From assembly GCA_035653615.1 (NCBI GenBank), contig DASRBN010000032.1, forward strand, positions 103,999 through 167,998: DNA of 64,000 bases. Reading direction: 5' to 3'. The position numbers and the translations under genes were made by a program. Shown one piece after another: positions 1-8,284 of this stretch; within the stretch, counting starts at the first letter, position 1; every line of letters begins with the position of its first letter. The notes under the pieces were generated by a model. That model was given only the letters and a program-made list of their open reading frames with translations, was not told the origin of the DNA and did no database searches. Source of the stretch: Ktedonobacteraceae bacterium (GTDB lineage: Bacteria > Chloroflexota > Ktedonobacteria > Ktedonobacterales > Ktedonobacteraceae).

Positions 1-2059
1 TCGCTGCTGCCTGGCGCAGCCTCCCCTGCATAGCCTGAAGCTGGGCCAGATTGGTAAGGCTTCGCATGGTCATGGACTGATTCTCGGAGGTCTTGAGCAC
101 TGTCACCATCTCCAGGGCCAGCCGCTCCTGCGGCGCGGTCACGTCCCCATCTGCAAGGAATGCCTGGGCAACGTTCAAGCGGGAAATCGGCCCCGGTGTC
201 CTCTCTGGATGCGGCAGCAAGACGAGCGCTTGCTGGGCCTGCGCCACCGAGCGAGCAAGATCGCCCGAGAAGCGAGCCATCACCCCGCGCGTCGCAGCGA
301 TATGGCCCCGAAGAAAAGCCGTCTGTTCGGAAGGTGGCTGCCCGTCGAGGCAGCGCTCCGCCATCTGCAGGCGTGCCTCGGCCTCCTCTAACCGATTGGT
401 AAACATCAGGGCGATGGCGTGAATGATGCAGAGCAAGGGGCGCGTGCAGACGAACGATTCAGGCAGGCGAGCAAGCCAACCAAGCACGCGCTGCACCTCC
501 ATGCCAAGTCCTGCCCAACTGTTCACATCGATGCGCTCGATCAGATCGGCGGCGCGCTCGATATCTGCAGCAGCGAAGGCGTGCTGGACCGCTTCGGCGA
601 ACAATCTCTGCTGCTCATACCAGCGGCTGGCGCGTACGTGCAGGTGAGGGACCAATGACGGATCGTTCTGCTGCAAGCGTGTGCGCAGCACTTCGGCAAA
701 CAGGTGGTGATAGCGATACCAGCGCTGCTCATCATCCAGCGCCACCACAAAGAGGTTGGCCTGCTCGAGTGCAGCCAGCCGTGACTGGCTCTCTGGTTGT
801 CCGGTCACGGCATCGCAGAGAGGGCCACTGAGCCGCTCGAGGATGGAGGTGGCGAGCAGAAACGACTGCACCTCGCGTGGTTGGCGCGAGAAGACCTCTG
901 CAGTGAGATAATCAAGGATGAAGCGATGACTGCCGGTGAAGGCGCGGAGAAAGGCGGCAACATCACTCCTGCCGGACAAGGAAAGGGCTGCGAGCTGCAG
1001 TCCGGCAATCCATCCTTCTGTCCGCTGGTCGAGCGCAGCCAGGGCTTCAGCCGGCAGGTCAAGCCGCATCACGGTATGTAAAAACTCACGCGCCTCATCG
1101 AGATCAAACCGCAGATCGGCGGCCCGGACCTCGGTCAGCTGTCCACGCGCCCGCAGTCGCATCAATGGCAGTGGCGGGTCGGCGCGAGTAGCCATGACCA
1201 GGTGCATCTGCGGTGGCAGATGCTCCAACAAGAAAGCTACTCCACCGTGAATGGTCTCGGTCTCAATCACATGATAGTCGTCCAAAACGAGCGCAAACGG
1301 ATCGGTCACCGACTCAAGCACGTCGTTGATAAGCAAGGCGAGGACGCGCTCCAGGGCAATACCTGGTGACGTTTCGAGCAGTGCTCGTGCCGTCGTCCCC
1401 AGTTGCGGATGCAGGGTTTGCAAGGAGGCAAGGAAGTAGGAGAAGAAACGGATTGGCTCGTTCTCCCCGGGTTCAAGCGAGAGCCAGGCGACCGGCGTCC
1501 CACTTTCGGCCAGCCATTGAGCTAACAATGTGGTTTTGCCGAAGCCGGCTGGGGCTGAGATAAGGGTCAGGGCAGACTCCATGCCCTGCTGCAGGCGCTC
1601 GACGAGGTGGGCACGGGAGACCAGGCGGCTACGCGGGCGAGGTGGGTGGAGTTTGGTCGCAAGCAGTGGATCATGCGGCAGGCGCTGCTCATCCATGGGT
1701 ATGGCGTGAGAGGGTTCAGCAGGTTCAGCGGTAGAGCCTGCCGCTGAAGGGAAGGCAGCGGCAACCTCCTCTAAGCGAGCGAGGGTGAGATCGGCGCTGC
1801 GCCCCAGGTACTTCTTCGCCATCTTCGGGCCAATGCGCCGGTAGGCATACCAATACTGAGCTCCCCTGGGCCTGGCCTCTTTGCGCACCGTCAACTGCCC
1901 CTGTTGCCCTTGAAATGAGAAGGAGGAAACGCCTTCTAGCCAGGCGAACCATCCGTTATCATCGAATGGGAAAGGAGGGGAGACGCTACGACCCTCTTCC
2001 TCCAGTTCATAGGCTTGGCGATCAGTGTGCCAACGCAGGCGGGGATGGGACGCCGCCAT
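1..2059 (-). CDS. LuxR/MalT-like STAND ATPase transcriptional regulator (3' end outside window)
   Basis: The frame is open from an ATG at 2059 to the left edge, about 686 codons without a stop, so the C-terminus, where a LuxR helix-turn-helix would sit, is not visible. Residues about 30-95 form an N-terminal module with a WYAYRR-like segment that I associate with Ktedonobacteria LuxR proteins. An NB-ARC-like ATPase follows, with Walker A APAGFGKTTLL (about residue 170) and Walker B ALVLDDYH (about residue 260). The rest is helical, TPR-like repeat sequence as in MalT. Such proteins are ligand-responsive STAND regulators. A GGGG-containing Shine-Dalgarno lies in the left arm of the inverted repeat just upstream. 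Target and ligand are unknown. Confidence 0.85.
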   Translation of the reverse strand, partial: MAASHPRLRWHTDRQAYELEEEGRSVSPPFPFDDNGWFAWLEGVSSFSFQGQQGQLTVRKEARPRGAQYWYAYRRIGPKMAKKYLGRSADLTLARLEEVAAAFPSAAGSTAEPAEPSHAIPMDEQRLPHDPLLATKLHPPRPRSRLVSRAHLVERLQQGMESALTLISAPAGFGKTTLLAQWLAESGTPVAWLSLEPGENEPIRFFSYFLASLQTLHPQLGTTARALLETSPGIALERVLALLINDVLESVTDPFALVLDDYHVIETETIHGGVAFLLEHLPPQMHLVMATRADPPLPLMRLRARGQLTEVRAADLRFDLDEAREFLHTVMRLDLPAEALAALDQRTEGWIAGLQLAALSLSGRSDVAAFLRAFTGSHRFILDYLTAEVFSRQPREVQSFLLATSILERLSGPLCDAVTGQPESQSRLAALEQANLFVVALDDEQRWYRYHHLFAEVLRTRLQQNDPSLVPHLHVRASRWYEQQRLFAEAVQHAFAAADIERAADLIERIDVNSWAGLGMEVQRVLGWLARLPESFVCTRPLLCIIHAIALMFTNRLEEAEARLQMAERCLDGQPPSEQTAFLRGHIAATRGVMARFSGDLARSVAQAQQALVLLPHPERTPGPISRLNVAQAFLADGDVTAPQERLALEMVTVLKTSENQSMTMRSLTNLAQLQAMQGRLRQAAA

Positions 2060-2066
2060 CGCATGG

Positions 2067-2150
2067 TTCCCCTTTCTTGTACTGCTGCTACCCAACAGGG
2101 TTCTCTGTCATAGTATACCTGTTGGGTAGCAGCAGTACAAGAAGGGGGAA
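2067..2150. repeat. 33-bp inverted repeat with 18-nt spacer
   Basis: The left arm (2067-2099) and right arm (2118-2150) are reverse complements with one mismatch. The core is TACTGCTGCTACCCAACAGG on the left. The 18-nt spacer contains GTATA. The left arm overlaps the Shine-Dalgarno of the LuxR-type gene, so a transcript starting upstream could fold the ribosome site into the hairpin. It also lies directly upstream of the broken tyrosine recombinase. It could be a recombination site, an operator or a mobile palindrome; the sequence alone does not decide. Confidence 0.8.
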
Positions 2151-2337
2151 CTTGCGCGAAGGTTGAGCACTTCGTATAGAACATTTCCCACATCTGCTGA
2201 TAGCCACATGCGAGAACAGAGTTTCCCGCTGTAGTGTGATATACTCGGGGCAGGCTTCACGCTCAGCAGCGATTCCCGAAAGCCTTGCTAAGCGGGAAAA
2301 ATTACAGCGAGAAATATTTTTGCGGAGTTTGGAGAAC

Positions 2338-3340
2338 ATGATGCAACACGTGACCTCCTTGAAAACGGATCGTTCTGATCAGTCGCCTCATGAGTTCCTG
2401 GAGAACTGGCGGCGATTTTTACAGGAGCATGATCATGCAGCAGGGACGGTCAAAAAGTATACCCAGGCCGTTGCGCATTTCCTGGCCTGGTATGAGCAGG
2501 AAGAACGCATTCCCCTGCAACTGACAACCCTTACGCCGATCGCACTGATTGGCTACCGCAACGAACTCCAACACGAGCAGCACAAATCTGTCAGCACCAT
2601 CAACCTGCGCGTGAGCGCCTTGTGCGCCTGGTGCGCCTGGCTCGTCGACCAGGGCTATCTGCCGCTTGATCCAGCAGCACGTGTCAAGCTGGTCAGTGGA
2701 GCAGTCGGCTCCAAGCGCGAAGGACTTTCCTCGTCTCAGGTCAATGCGCTGCTTCGCCAGGCGCAGGCCTCCCGCGACCCGGCACGCAATTACGCCATTG
2801 TGCAGGTCTTGTTGCAAACGGGCATCCGCTTGAGCGAGTGCAGCGGTCTCACCCTGGGTGATATCACCTTCGGAGAACGCAGTGGTCTGCTGCTGATCCG
2901 CGCCGGCAAAGGCAATAAGGTCCGTTCGGTGCCGCTCAATGCCTCGGCGCGCGAGGCCCTGGCCGCCTATGTGGCGCCACGCCTGGAGGTGGAAAGGGTG
3001 TCACTCAAGACGGTGGCGGCGAAGTGGCCCAAACCACTATCGCCACGCTCCTTTGAGTCAGTGTGGCTCAGTCAGAAAGGTGGAGCCCTCACCGATGGGA
3101 CAGATGATTGCCGAGCTGGTGGAGGCTGCAGGTGAACTGGTCCCCGAGGAGACCAGCGCTCACCACCTGCGCCACACCTTTGCCCGCAGTTACCTGGCGC
3201 AATATCCAGGAGACCTGGTCGGGCTGGCAGCGCTGTTGGGGCATCGCTCGCTCGATACCACCCGACTCTATAGTGAGCCGTCGGTCTCGACCCTTTCGAC
3301 TCGCGTTGAACGACTCTCACTGAATGCCTATTCGGGATGA
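2338..3340 (+). pseudogene. XerC/D-like tyrosine recombinase, single-base frameshift
   Basis: The gene reads as a phage-integrase family recombinase in two frames. The N-terminal SAM-like core-binding domain and the first part of the catalytic domain are in one frame, with Arg in TGIRLSE and Lys in GKGNKVRSVPL. The frame shifts near 3091-3097, apparently by one extra base in a GGG run. The rest continues in the next frame with HHLRHTFA, LLGHRSLDTT and the tyrosine in RLY. All catalytic residues (R-K-H-R-H-Y) can be found across the two parts. The ATG at 2338 follows a GGAG; an in-frame ATG exists at 2236 without a good ribosome site. It is a decaying gene, a programmed shift or a sequencing error. 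Confidence 0.8.
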
Positions 3341-3364
3341 GAGGCAAGGGAAGACACTCGTTTG

Positions 3365-3402
3365 CCAGTGCAGACGAAAACCACAATCCAGTGCAGACGA
3401 AA
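3365..3402. repeat. Two direct copies of a 15-bp motif downstream of the recombinase
   Basis: CCAGTGCAGACGAAA occurs at 3365-3379 and again at 3388-3402, a 23-bp period. The copies sit just after the broken recombinase gene. They could be accessory recombinase-binding sites or the end of a lost insertion element; no flanking target duplication was recognised. Confidence 0.55.
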
Positions 3403-3477
3403 GTTACAAGTGACATGATCAAAGCTTTCCACCAGAGCCAGTCAATAGTTGCTAATCCTGCTAAACAGCATTATTTA

Positions 3478-3753
3478 TCATAAAATCACATCCTTCCGGA
3501 CCGCCTCAAGGTTCGACTGCGTTAATACCTTGACGGTAAAATCTAGCCCATTATCCATGAGTTGGTTCACCCTGTTTATGATCTCGACGGCCTGATCAAC
3601 TGCTTGCGGCTCTATTTGACCCGTTGCTGCACTACTAAAGCTGACCTCAGGCATAACTTTCCGGCCAGTGACCGGGTGGCAATAGATAGCATGTAGACGA
3701 TGACAAGCATTGTCCTGATTGCTCCTCTGGAAGGTCTGGTGCCTGGAAATCAT
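3478..3753 (-). CDS. Hypothetical protein, about 91 residues
   Basis: The family is not recognised. The predicted product has a short N-terminal segment with CHRLHAIYCH, a PEVSF stretch, then an amphipathic region rich in V, I, D and Q. The residue mix is compatible with a small folded cytoplasmic protein. The ATG at 3753 is used here; a TTG at 3768 would add five residues. Neither start has a strong Shine-Dalgarno. It sits alone between the recombinase remnant and a tandem repeat, so there is no operon context. It may be a fortuitous ORF. Confidence 0.4.
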   Translation of the reverse strand: MISRHQTFQRSNQDNACHRLHAIYCHPVTGRKVMPEVSFSSAATGQIEPQAVDQAVEIINRVNQLMDNGLDFTVKVLTQSNLEAVRKDVIL

Positions 3754-3803
3754 AGCATTGCCATCCAACGTGCTATACTATAGGCAGGAAGACTTCCTAT
3801 ACG

Positions 3804-3899
3804 TCCGGCGGGATAGGTTCTAGAGGACAGGCACCAGGTGCTGTCCCTACAGGTTGTCCAGCGGGATGTGTTCTAGAGGGCAGGCACCAGGCGCTGTCC
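3804..3899. repeat. Two tandem copies of a 43-bp palindromic repeat, 53-bp period
   Basis: Copies at 3804-3846 and 3857-3899 differ at a few positions. Each contains the near-palindrome GGACAGGCACCAGGTGCTGT, so each could fold as a hairpin. They immediately precede the glycosyltransferase gene. A related 'capitulating' hairpin with CAGCGCC/CCTGTCCCTAC is seen at 9678-9725. Confidence 0.7.
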
Positions 3900-3939
3900 T
3901 ATAACCAGTATGTTATTTTCGTACAAGGATGATCACAGT

Positions 3940-5253
3940 ATGATTGATTCAGAGGGGGCTATTTCGCCTGCTAATACGCTTTTTGTGATGCTCTGTTTCG
4001 AGGGGCCGGATGTCTATTCGACGGCCGGGGGGCTTGGTACGCGGGTGACGGAGTTGAGCGAGGCTCTGGCAATACAGGGCTATACGACCTATCTCTTTTT
4101 CATCGGCGATCCAACCAAGCCGGCGACGGAAGCGCGCGTCGATGGACGGCTGATCCTCAAACGCTGGTCGCAGTGGGTGAGCAAGTATTATCTGAATGGG
4201 GTCTATGACGGCGAAGAGGCCAAGCTCTATGATTTCAATGAGAGCATTCCGTATTATGTCTATAGCGAGATTGTGCGCCAGGCGGTGGCCGAGGGCAAGA
4301 CGGTCGTCATTATGGGCGAAGACTGGCATACCGCCGAGGTGATGTGCCGCACTTCCGACCTGTTGCACTGGTTTGGCGTGCGGCAGAGGGTTTTGATGCT
4401 GTGGAATCTCAATAGCCTGATGTCGCTGCATCGCATCAATTGGGGCCGCCTCAATTTTGTTACGACGATCTGCACGGTCAGTAAATATATGAAGCACCGG
4501 ATGTGGAGCTATGGGGTGAACCCGCTGGTGATTCCGAACGGTATTCCGACGCGCCATTTGAACCCGGTGAACGAGGATGATGTGACGCGGTTGCGTGAAA
4601 TCGCGCGCGGGGGCGATCCACGTCGCCTTTTCCTGTTCAAGATCGGGCGCTTCGATCCTGATAAGCGCTGGATCATGGCAGTCGAGGCCGTGGCGCGTCT
4701 GAAATATAGCGGTTACCCGGTGACGTTTTATGTACGCGGGGGCATTGAGCCGCATGGAGCCGATGTGCTGCGCTATGCCTACAACCTGGGGCTGACGATT
4801 ACCGATGTGGTAGCACAGCGCCCGACGTTGGAGCAATGCCTGGATGCAATGGCGAACGCGGCGCCCGCCGATATTTATAACCTGCGCTTCTTCCTGCCGG
4901 AAGAGTTTGTGCGCACGATCTACCGCGCAGCCGATTCGACGCTCGCTAATAGCGGGCACGAGCCGTTTGGCCTGGTGGCGCTCGAAGTGATGGCGGCCCA
5001 GGGCATCGCCGTTACAGGCAGCACGGGCGAGGATTACGCCATCTCTTTCGAAAATGCCATCGTTACCGAGACCGATGACCCCGAAGAAATCGTCGGTTAC
5101 CTGATCTATTTGCGCCGGCATCCAGAGGAGCAGGAGCGCATTCGCTGCGCCGGGCGCAACACCGCCGAGCAGTTCTTATGGGATAAGGTCATCGAGAACC
5201 TTGTCAGTAAATTGGAATTTCTCGCGCGTAAACAGGATATACGATTCGTATAA
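3940..5253 (+). CDS. Glycosyltransferase, GT4/GT5-like (glycogen synthase-type fold)
   Basis: The product (about 437 residues) has a Rossmann-type N-terminal domain opening with a glycogen-synthase-like STAGGLGTRV motif, which in the family binds the sugar nucleotide. The C-terminal domain has KIGRFDPDKRW and the EPFGLVALE E-x7-E motif near residue 347. This is a retaining GT-B transferase, probably using a nucleoside diphosphate sugar on a glucan. An in-frame ATG at 3910 is possible, but the ATG at 3940 follows AAGGA by 10 nt. It is followed by a GH57 glycosidase in the same direction, a common pairing for alpha-glucan metabolism. The exact acceptor is not known. Confidence 0.8.
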   Translation: MIDSEGAISPANTLFVMLCFEGPDVYSTAGGLGTRVTELSEALAIQGYTTYLFFIGDPTKPATEARVDGRLILKRWSQWVSKYYLNGVYDGEEAKLYDFNESIPYYVYSEIVRQAVAEGKTVVIMGEDWHTAEVMCRTSDLLHWFGVRQRVLMLWNLNSLMSLHRINWGRLNFVTTICTVSKYMKHRMWSYGVNPLVIPNGIPTRHLNPVNEDDVTRLREIARGGDPRRLFLFKIGRFDPDKRWIMAVEAVARLKYSGYPVTFYVRGGIEPHGADVLRYAYNLGLTITDVVAQRPTLEQCLDAMANAAPADIYNLRFFLPEEFVRTIYRAADSTLANSGHEPFGLVALEVMAAQGIAVTGSTGEDYAISFENAIVTETDDPEEIVGYLIYLRRHPEEQERIRCAGRNTAEQFLWDKVIENLVSKLEFLARKQDIRFV

Positions 5254-5461
5254 AGCTTTCTCCATTCTTATGGGGTTTGGGAAATGGCCCACCCCGGAAG
5301 CGATGATGCACCTTAACGAAATACTTTAGTAATGGGCGTAGGGGCCGATTTATCGGCCTCCGCGTCAATACCTGATTATTTTGTTAAACAACATTATCTG
5401 GCCCCTGTACCTCCCCAGGGGATGGAGAGTCGATAGAGCCGATGAAAATGGAGACGCTTGT

Positions 5462-6916
5462 ATGGTTGCGGAACTGGCAATCTATACCGTGGTACACCAG
5501 CCGCGCCGCTTGAAACTGCCGGCGCAGCCTATTCCACGGGGAGCTTCGATTGAAGATATTGCGCGTTGCCTTTTCGATGAACGCCTGAACGAACGCTACT
5601 TTCACCAGGTGGCGAAAAATAGTTACTACCCTGCCGGGCGCATGTTCCTGGACCTGGTGCGCAAGGGCATGAAGCTGGCGATAGGGTTTTCGCTCTCTTT
5701 TTTGCGCCAGGCGATGCTGTGGGATGAGGGCCTGCTGGAGTTGTTCCGCGAACTGGTGACAGAGGAAGATGTGGAGATCATCGGCGTTGAGCCATATCAT
5801 AGTTTCCAGTTCCTGCTCGATTGCCCTGCTTTTGTGACGCGTATGCGCTGGATGGCTGACGAGCTGGAGCGTATTTTTGGCAAACGACCGGTGGTTACCG
5901 ATACGACCGAAATGAGCATGTCGGCGTCCATCTATGATGCGCTTGATAGCGCGGGTTTTCGTGGCGCGCTGATGGATGGCCGTCCGTGGGTGCTGCAATG
6001 GCGGGAGAGTACGCATCTCTATCGTTACGGCGACGAAAAACCCTATCCACGCCCTATCGAGACGAAACGCCGCAATGGGGACGCACAGAAACAACTATTT
6101 GCCCCTCAACCTGCTACACCGCGCAGGCGAGGCAAAACGTCTCCCAACAATAACAGCGAAGTGGAGAGCGATCCTTACCTGCTCGCTCGTCACGTGGAGT
6201 TGAGCGACGATGTGGGTTTCCGCTTCTCAGATCGCGGCTGGGCAGGCTACCCGCTCTACGCCGACACATACGCGCAGTGGATTGCCAGCACGCCGGGCGA
6301 CTTCGTCTTGCTGGGCTGGGATTTTGAAACCTTTGGCGAGCATCATCACGCGGAAAGCGGCATCTTTGATTTCATGCGCGCGCTCCCGCGTGAGCTGCTG
6401 AAGCGGGGAGTGAGCTTTGCGACGCCCTGCGCATTGATTGACCGCTACGGCAATGCCGGGAAGATCTATCACCTGCCGCTGCCAGTGTATCCGAGTACGT
6501 GGGCCGGCAGCGGTGGCCTCGACTTTTTTCTGGGCAACAGCGCCCAGCGCACGCTGTTCGATCTCATGCGCTACGTCTATGAAGTAGCACAACTGACTGA
6601 AAATCCCGATCTGCTTGACCTTGCCGGTTGGTTAACACAGTCCGACAACCTGCACATGATCCAGTGGTTTGGACGTAGCGGTTCGGAGAGCGAGGTTTCG
6701 GCCCATTTCACGCCGCAGGAATGGTGGTCTCTGGGCAACGACGGCATCATTTCCGAGCAGCAGCGGGTCTACCTGAACGCGCTGTACGCGATGGAACCAT
6801 ATCTTCCGCCGCGCCTGATACGCCGGGCCAGGCAAAAGAACGGCAACAAGATACCACGCAGGAAAAGCATACCGTCGACGGCGGACGTAACCAGGTTAGC
6901 GCGCAATGTGAGCTGA
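5462..6916 (+). CDS. Glycoside hydrolase family 57 (alpha-amylase/glucanotransferase-like)
   Basis: The product (about 484 residues) begins with the family's YTVVHQPRRL segment. It carries GVEPYHSF, TTEMSMSASIY around the position expected for the catalytic glutamate, and GWDFETFGEHH containing the expected acid/base aspartate. GH57 enzymes act on alpha-1,4 or alpha-1,6 glucans by retention. A low-complexity basic linker near residues 205-235 separates two parts of the barrel. An upstream in-frame ATG at 5381 exists, but homology starts at the 5462 ATG. It follows the glycosyltransferase by about 200 bp and ends directly against the convergent exchanger gene. It probably remodels or degrades the glucan made with its partner. 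Confidence 0.8.
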   Translation: MVAELAIYTVVHQPRRLKLPAQPIPRGASIEDIARCLFDERLNERYFHQVAKNSYYPAGRMFLDLVRKGMKLAIGFSLSFLRQAMLWDEGLLELFRELVTEEDVEIIGVEPYHSFQFLLDCPAFVTRMRWMADELERIFGKRPVVTDTTEMSMSASIYDALDSAGFRGALMDGRPWVLQWRESTHLYRYGDEKPYPRPIETKRRNGDAQKQLFAPQPATPRRRGKTSPNNNSEVESDPYLLARHVELSDDVGFRFSDRGWAGYPLYADTYAQWIASTPGDFVLLGWDFETFGEHHHAESGIFDFMRALPRELLKRGVSFATPCALIDRYGNAGKIYHLPLPVYPSTWAGSGGLDFFLGNSAQRTLFDLMRYVYEVAQLTENPDLLDLAGWLTQSDNLHMIQWFGRSGSESEVSAHFTPQEWWSLGNDGIISEQQRVYLNALYAMEPYLPPRLIRRARQKNGNKIPRRKSIPSTADVTRLARNVS

Positions 6917-8011
6917 CTACCCCCACCAGAACGAGACGGCAATAATGCCATACAATCCGATCAATGTCAGGCCCTCGAGCCAGGTTGACTCACCATCGTA
7001 GGTGATGATCGTGCTTAATATGGCTGTCAGCGCCAGCGAGACGACCAGCAAGGGGGCCAGCACCAGCGTCAGGTGCGCGCCGCCTATCACAAAGCTTAAC
7101 AGTACAAGCACCGGAATCAGGCCCAATGCCACCTGCAACGAGCTATTGAGGATCACGCTGATGGCGTAGTCCGCCTTATTGCGTAGCGCGAACTGGATGC
7201 CGACCACATTTTCTACGGCGTTGCCTGCCAGCGCGACGATGACCAGGCCGGTAAAGGCCGGCGAGATGTGCAGGATGGTGATCGCCGGTGTCAACGCGCC
7301 CACGAACCAGTCCGAGACGAAGGCCGCGCCGACGCCCGCGCCTACTAACATGGCGACGGTAAACCAGAGCGGCCATAGATGGAGCGAGGCCGTGTTTCTC
7401 TTCTGCGCGTCTTCAGGCAGACTGGTTGGGCCACCTTGCAAAGAGACGGGGATGCTGGCGATGAATACTACCAGCAGGATAATTGCGCAAGCGATGCTCA
7501 GTCCTTCCTTATGTCCTGCCGCCGGAGTATGCAGCCCATTGACGAGCGTTGGCACGGCCAGCGCAGCAACGGCCAGCATAGTGAGAACGGCGATAGTACG
7601 TGGGGCCTGCGATGCAAATCGCTGTGTGCCATTGCGCAGCCCACCCACGAAGAAGGCCAGGCCCAGCACGAACAGGCTGTTCCCCAGGATCGAGCCGACC
7701 AGCGCCGCCTGCACTACATCGACCAGCCCGGCGCGCAGGGCAAAGATGCCTACAAAGAGTTCGGGCAGGTTGCCAAGCGCGGATTGCAAGACGCCGGTTG
7801 CCCCCGGACCGAGTCGCGAACCGAGTTGATCGGTAGCCTGCCCGACGAGATCGGCCAGCAGGGCAAGCGCTATCCCTGCGACAATAAAAATAAGTACGGC
7901 ATTCACTGAAAATGCCGTCAGAACACCGGATAAGATGCTGAGGATAAGCGCGCCGCCGATTGTCAGCTGCTCTCTCCGGCTCACAAAACCGCCCCTATTT
8001 TTAGATAGCAT
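6917..8011 (-). CDS. Calcium/proton exchanger (CaCA superfamily, Cax-like)
   Basis: This 364-residue membrane protein has about 11 hydrophobic segments arranged as two homologous halves. Each half carries an alpha-repeat: GNLPELFVGIFAL in the first and GNAVENVVGIQFAL in the second. These contain the acidic residues that bind Ca2+ in CAX exchangers. The likely role is Ca2+ extrusion from the cytoplasm driven by the proton gradient. The gene is convergent with the GH57 gene; the two stop codons abut with no intergenic sequence and no hairpin terminator is visible. The ATG at 8011 starts the cytoplasmic N-terminus. Confidence 0.88.
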   Translation of the reverse strand: MLSKNRGGFVSRREQLTIGGALILSILSGVLTAFSVNAVLIFIVAGIALALLADLVGQATDQLGSRLGPGATGVLQSALGNLPELFVGIFALRAGLVDVVQAALVGSILGNSLFVLGLAFFVGGLRNGTQRFASQAPRTIAVLTMLAVAALAVPTLVNGLHTPAAGHKEGLSIACAIILLVVFIASIPVSLQGGPTSLPEDAQKRNTASLHLWPLWFTVAMLVGAGVGAAFVSDWFVGALTPAITILHISPAFTGLVIVALAGNAVENVVGIQFALRNKADYAISVILNSSLQVALGLIPVLVLLSFVIGGAHLTLVLAPLLVVSLALTAILSTIITYDGESTWLEGLTLIGLYGIIAVSFWWG

Positions 8012-8049
8012 TTGGATTTGAACTCCTCACCAGGATATTTTTCTAACAG

Positions 8050-8284
8050 GTCATTCTGAGCAGCCTCGACCATGTCATGCTAAGTGGCCTCGACCGGGTC
8101 ATTCTGAGCAGCCTCGACCATGTCATTCTGAGCGCAGCGAAGAATCCGCACCCTATCCCACCCGGATTCTTCGCTGCGCTCAGAATGACACGGCCAGAGA
8201 GGACTCCGCCGGGGCCGATCAATCGGCGGTGGGCGCGATCAATCGGCCCCTACGGGCCGTAGAGGTCGATTGATCGCGCCCCGG
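8050..8284. repeat. Tandem 24-bp repeats plus dispersed palindromes (repeat families 1 and 2)
   Basis: Three 24-bp units (8050-8073, 8074-8097, 8098-8121) start GTCATTCTGAGCAGCC, without spacers. They run into a family-1 inverted repeat: GTCATTCTGAGCGCAGCGAA at 8122-8148 and its complement at 8163-8189. The remaining stretch to 8284 has family-2 motifs (CGATCAATCGG and relatives). Family 1 recurs at 15114, 24926, 33144 (variant) and 39900; family 2 recurs near 5341, 20880, 55203 and 61070. Confidence 0.8.

Noticed and set aside
93..1250. Plus-strand ORFs opposite the LuxR-type gene
   Set aside because: They are shadows of the long minus-strand frame, which carries Walker A and B motifs.
3949..5121. 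390-codon minus-strand frame opposite the glycosyltransferase
   Set aside because: Residue composition is His/Arg/Gln-rich and non-protein-like; the plus-strand gene has clear motifs.
5384..6094. 236-codon minus-strand frame opposite the GH57 gene
   Set aside because: It is antisense to conserved GH57 motifs and has no own ribosome site or domain.
8050..8121. Possible CRISPR array
   Set aside because: The three 24-bp units are directly adjacent with no spacers, and no cas genes are in the window.
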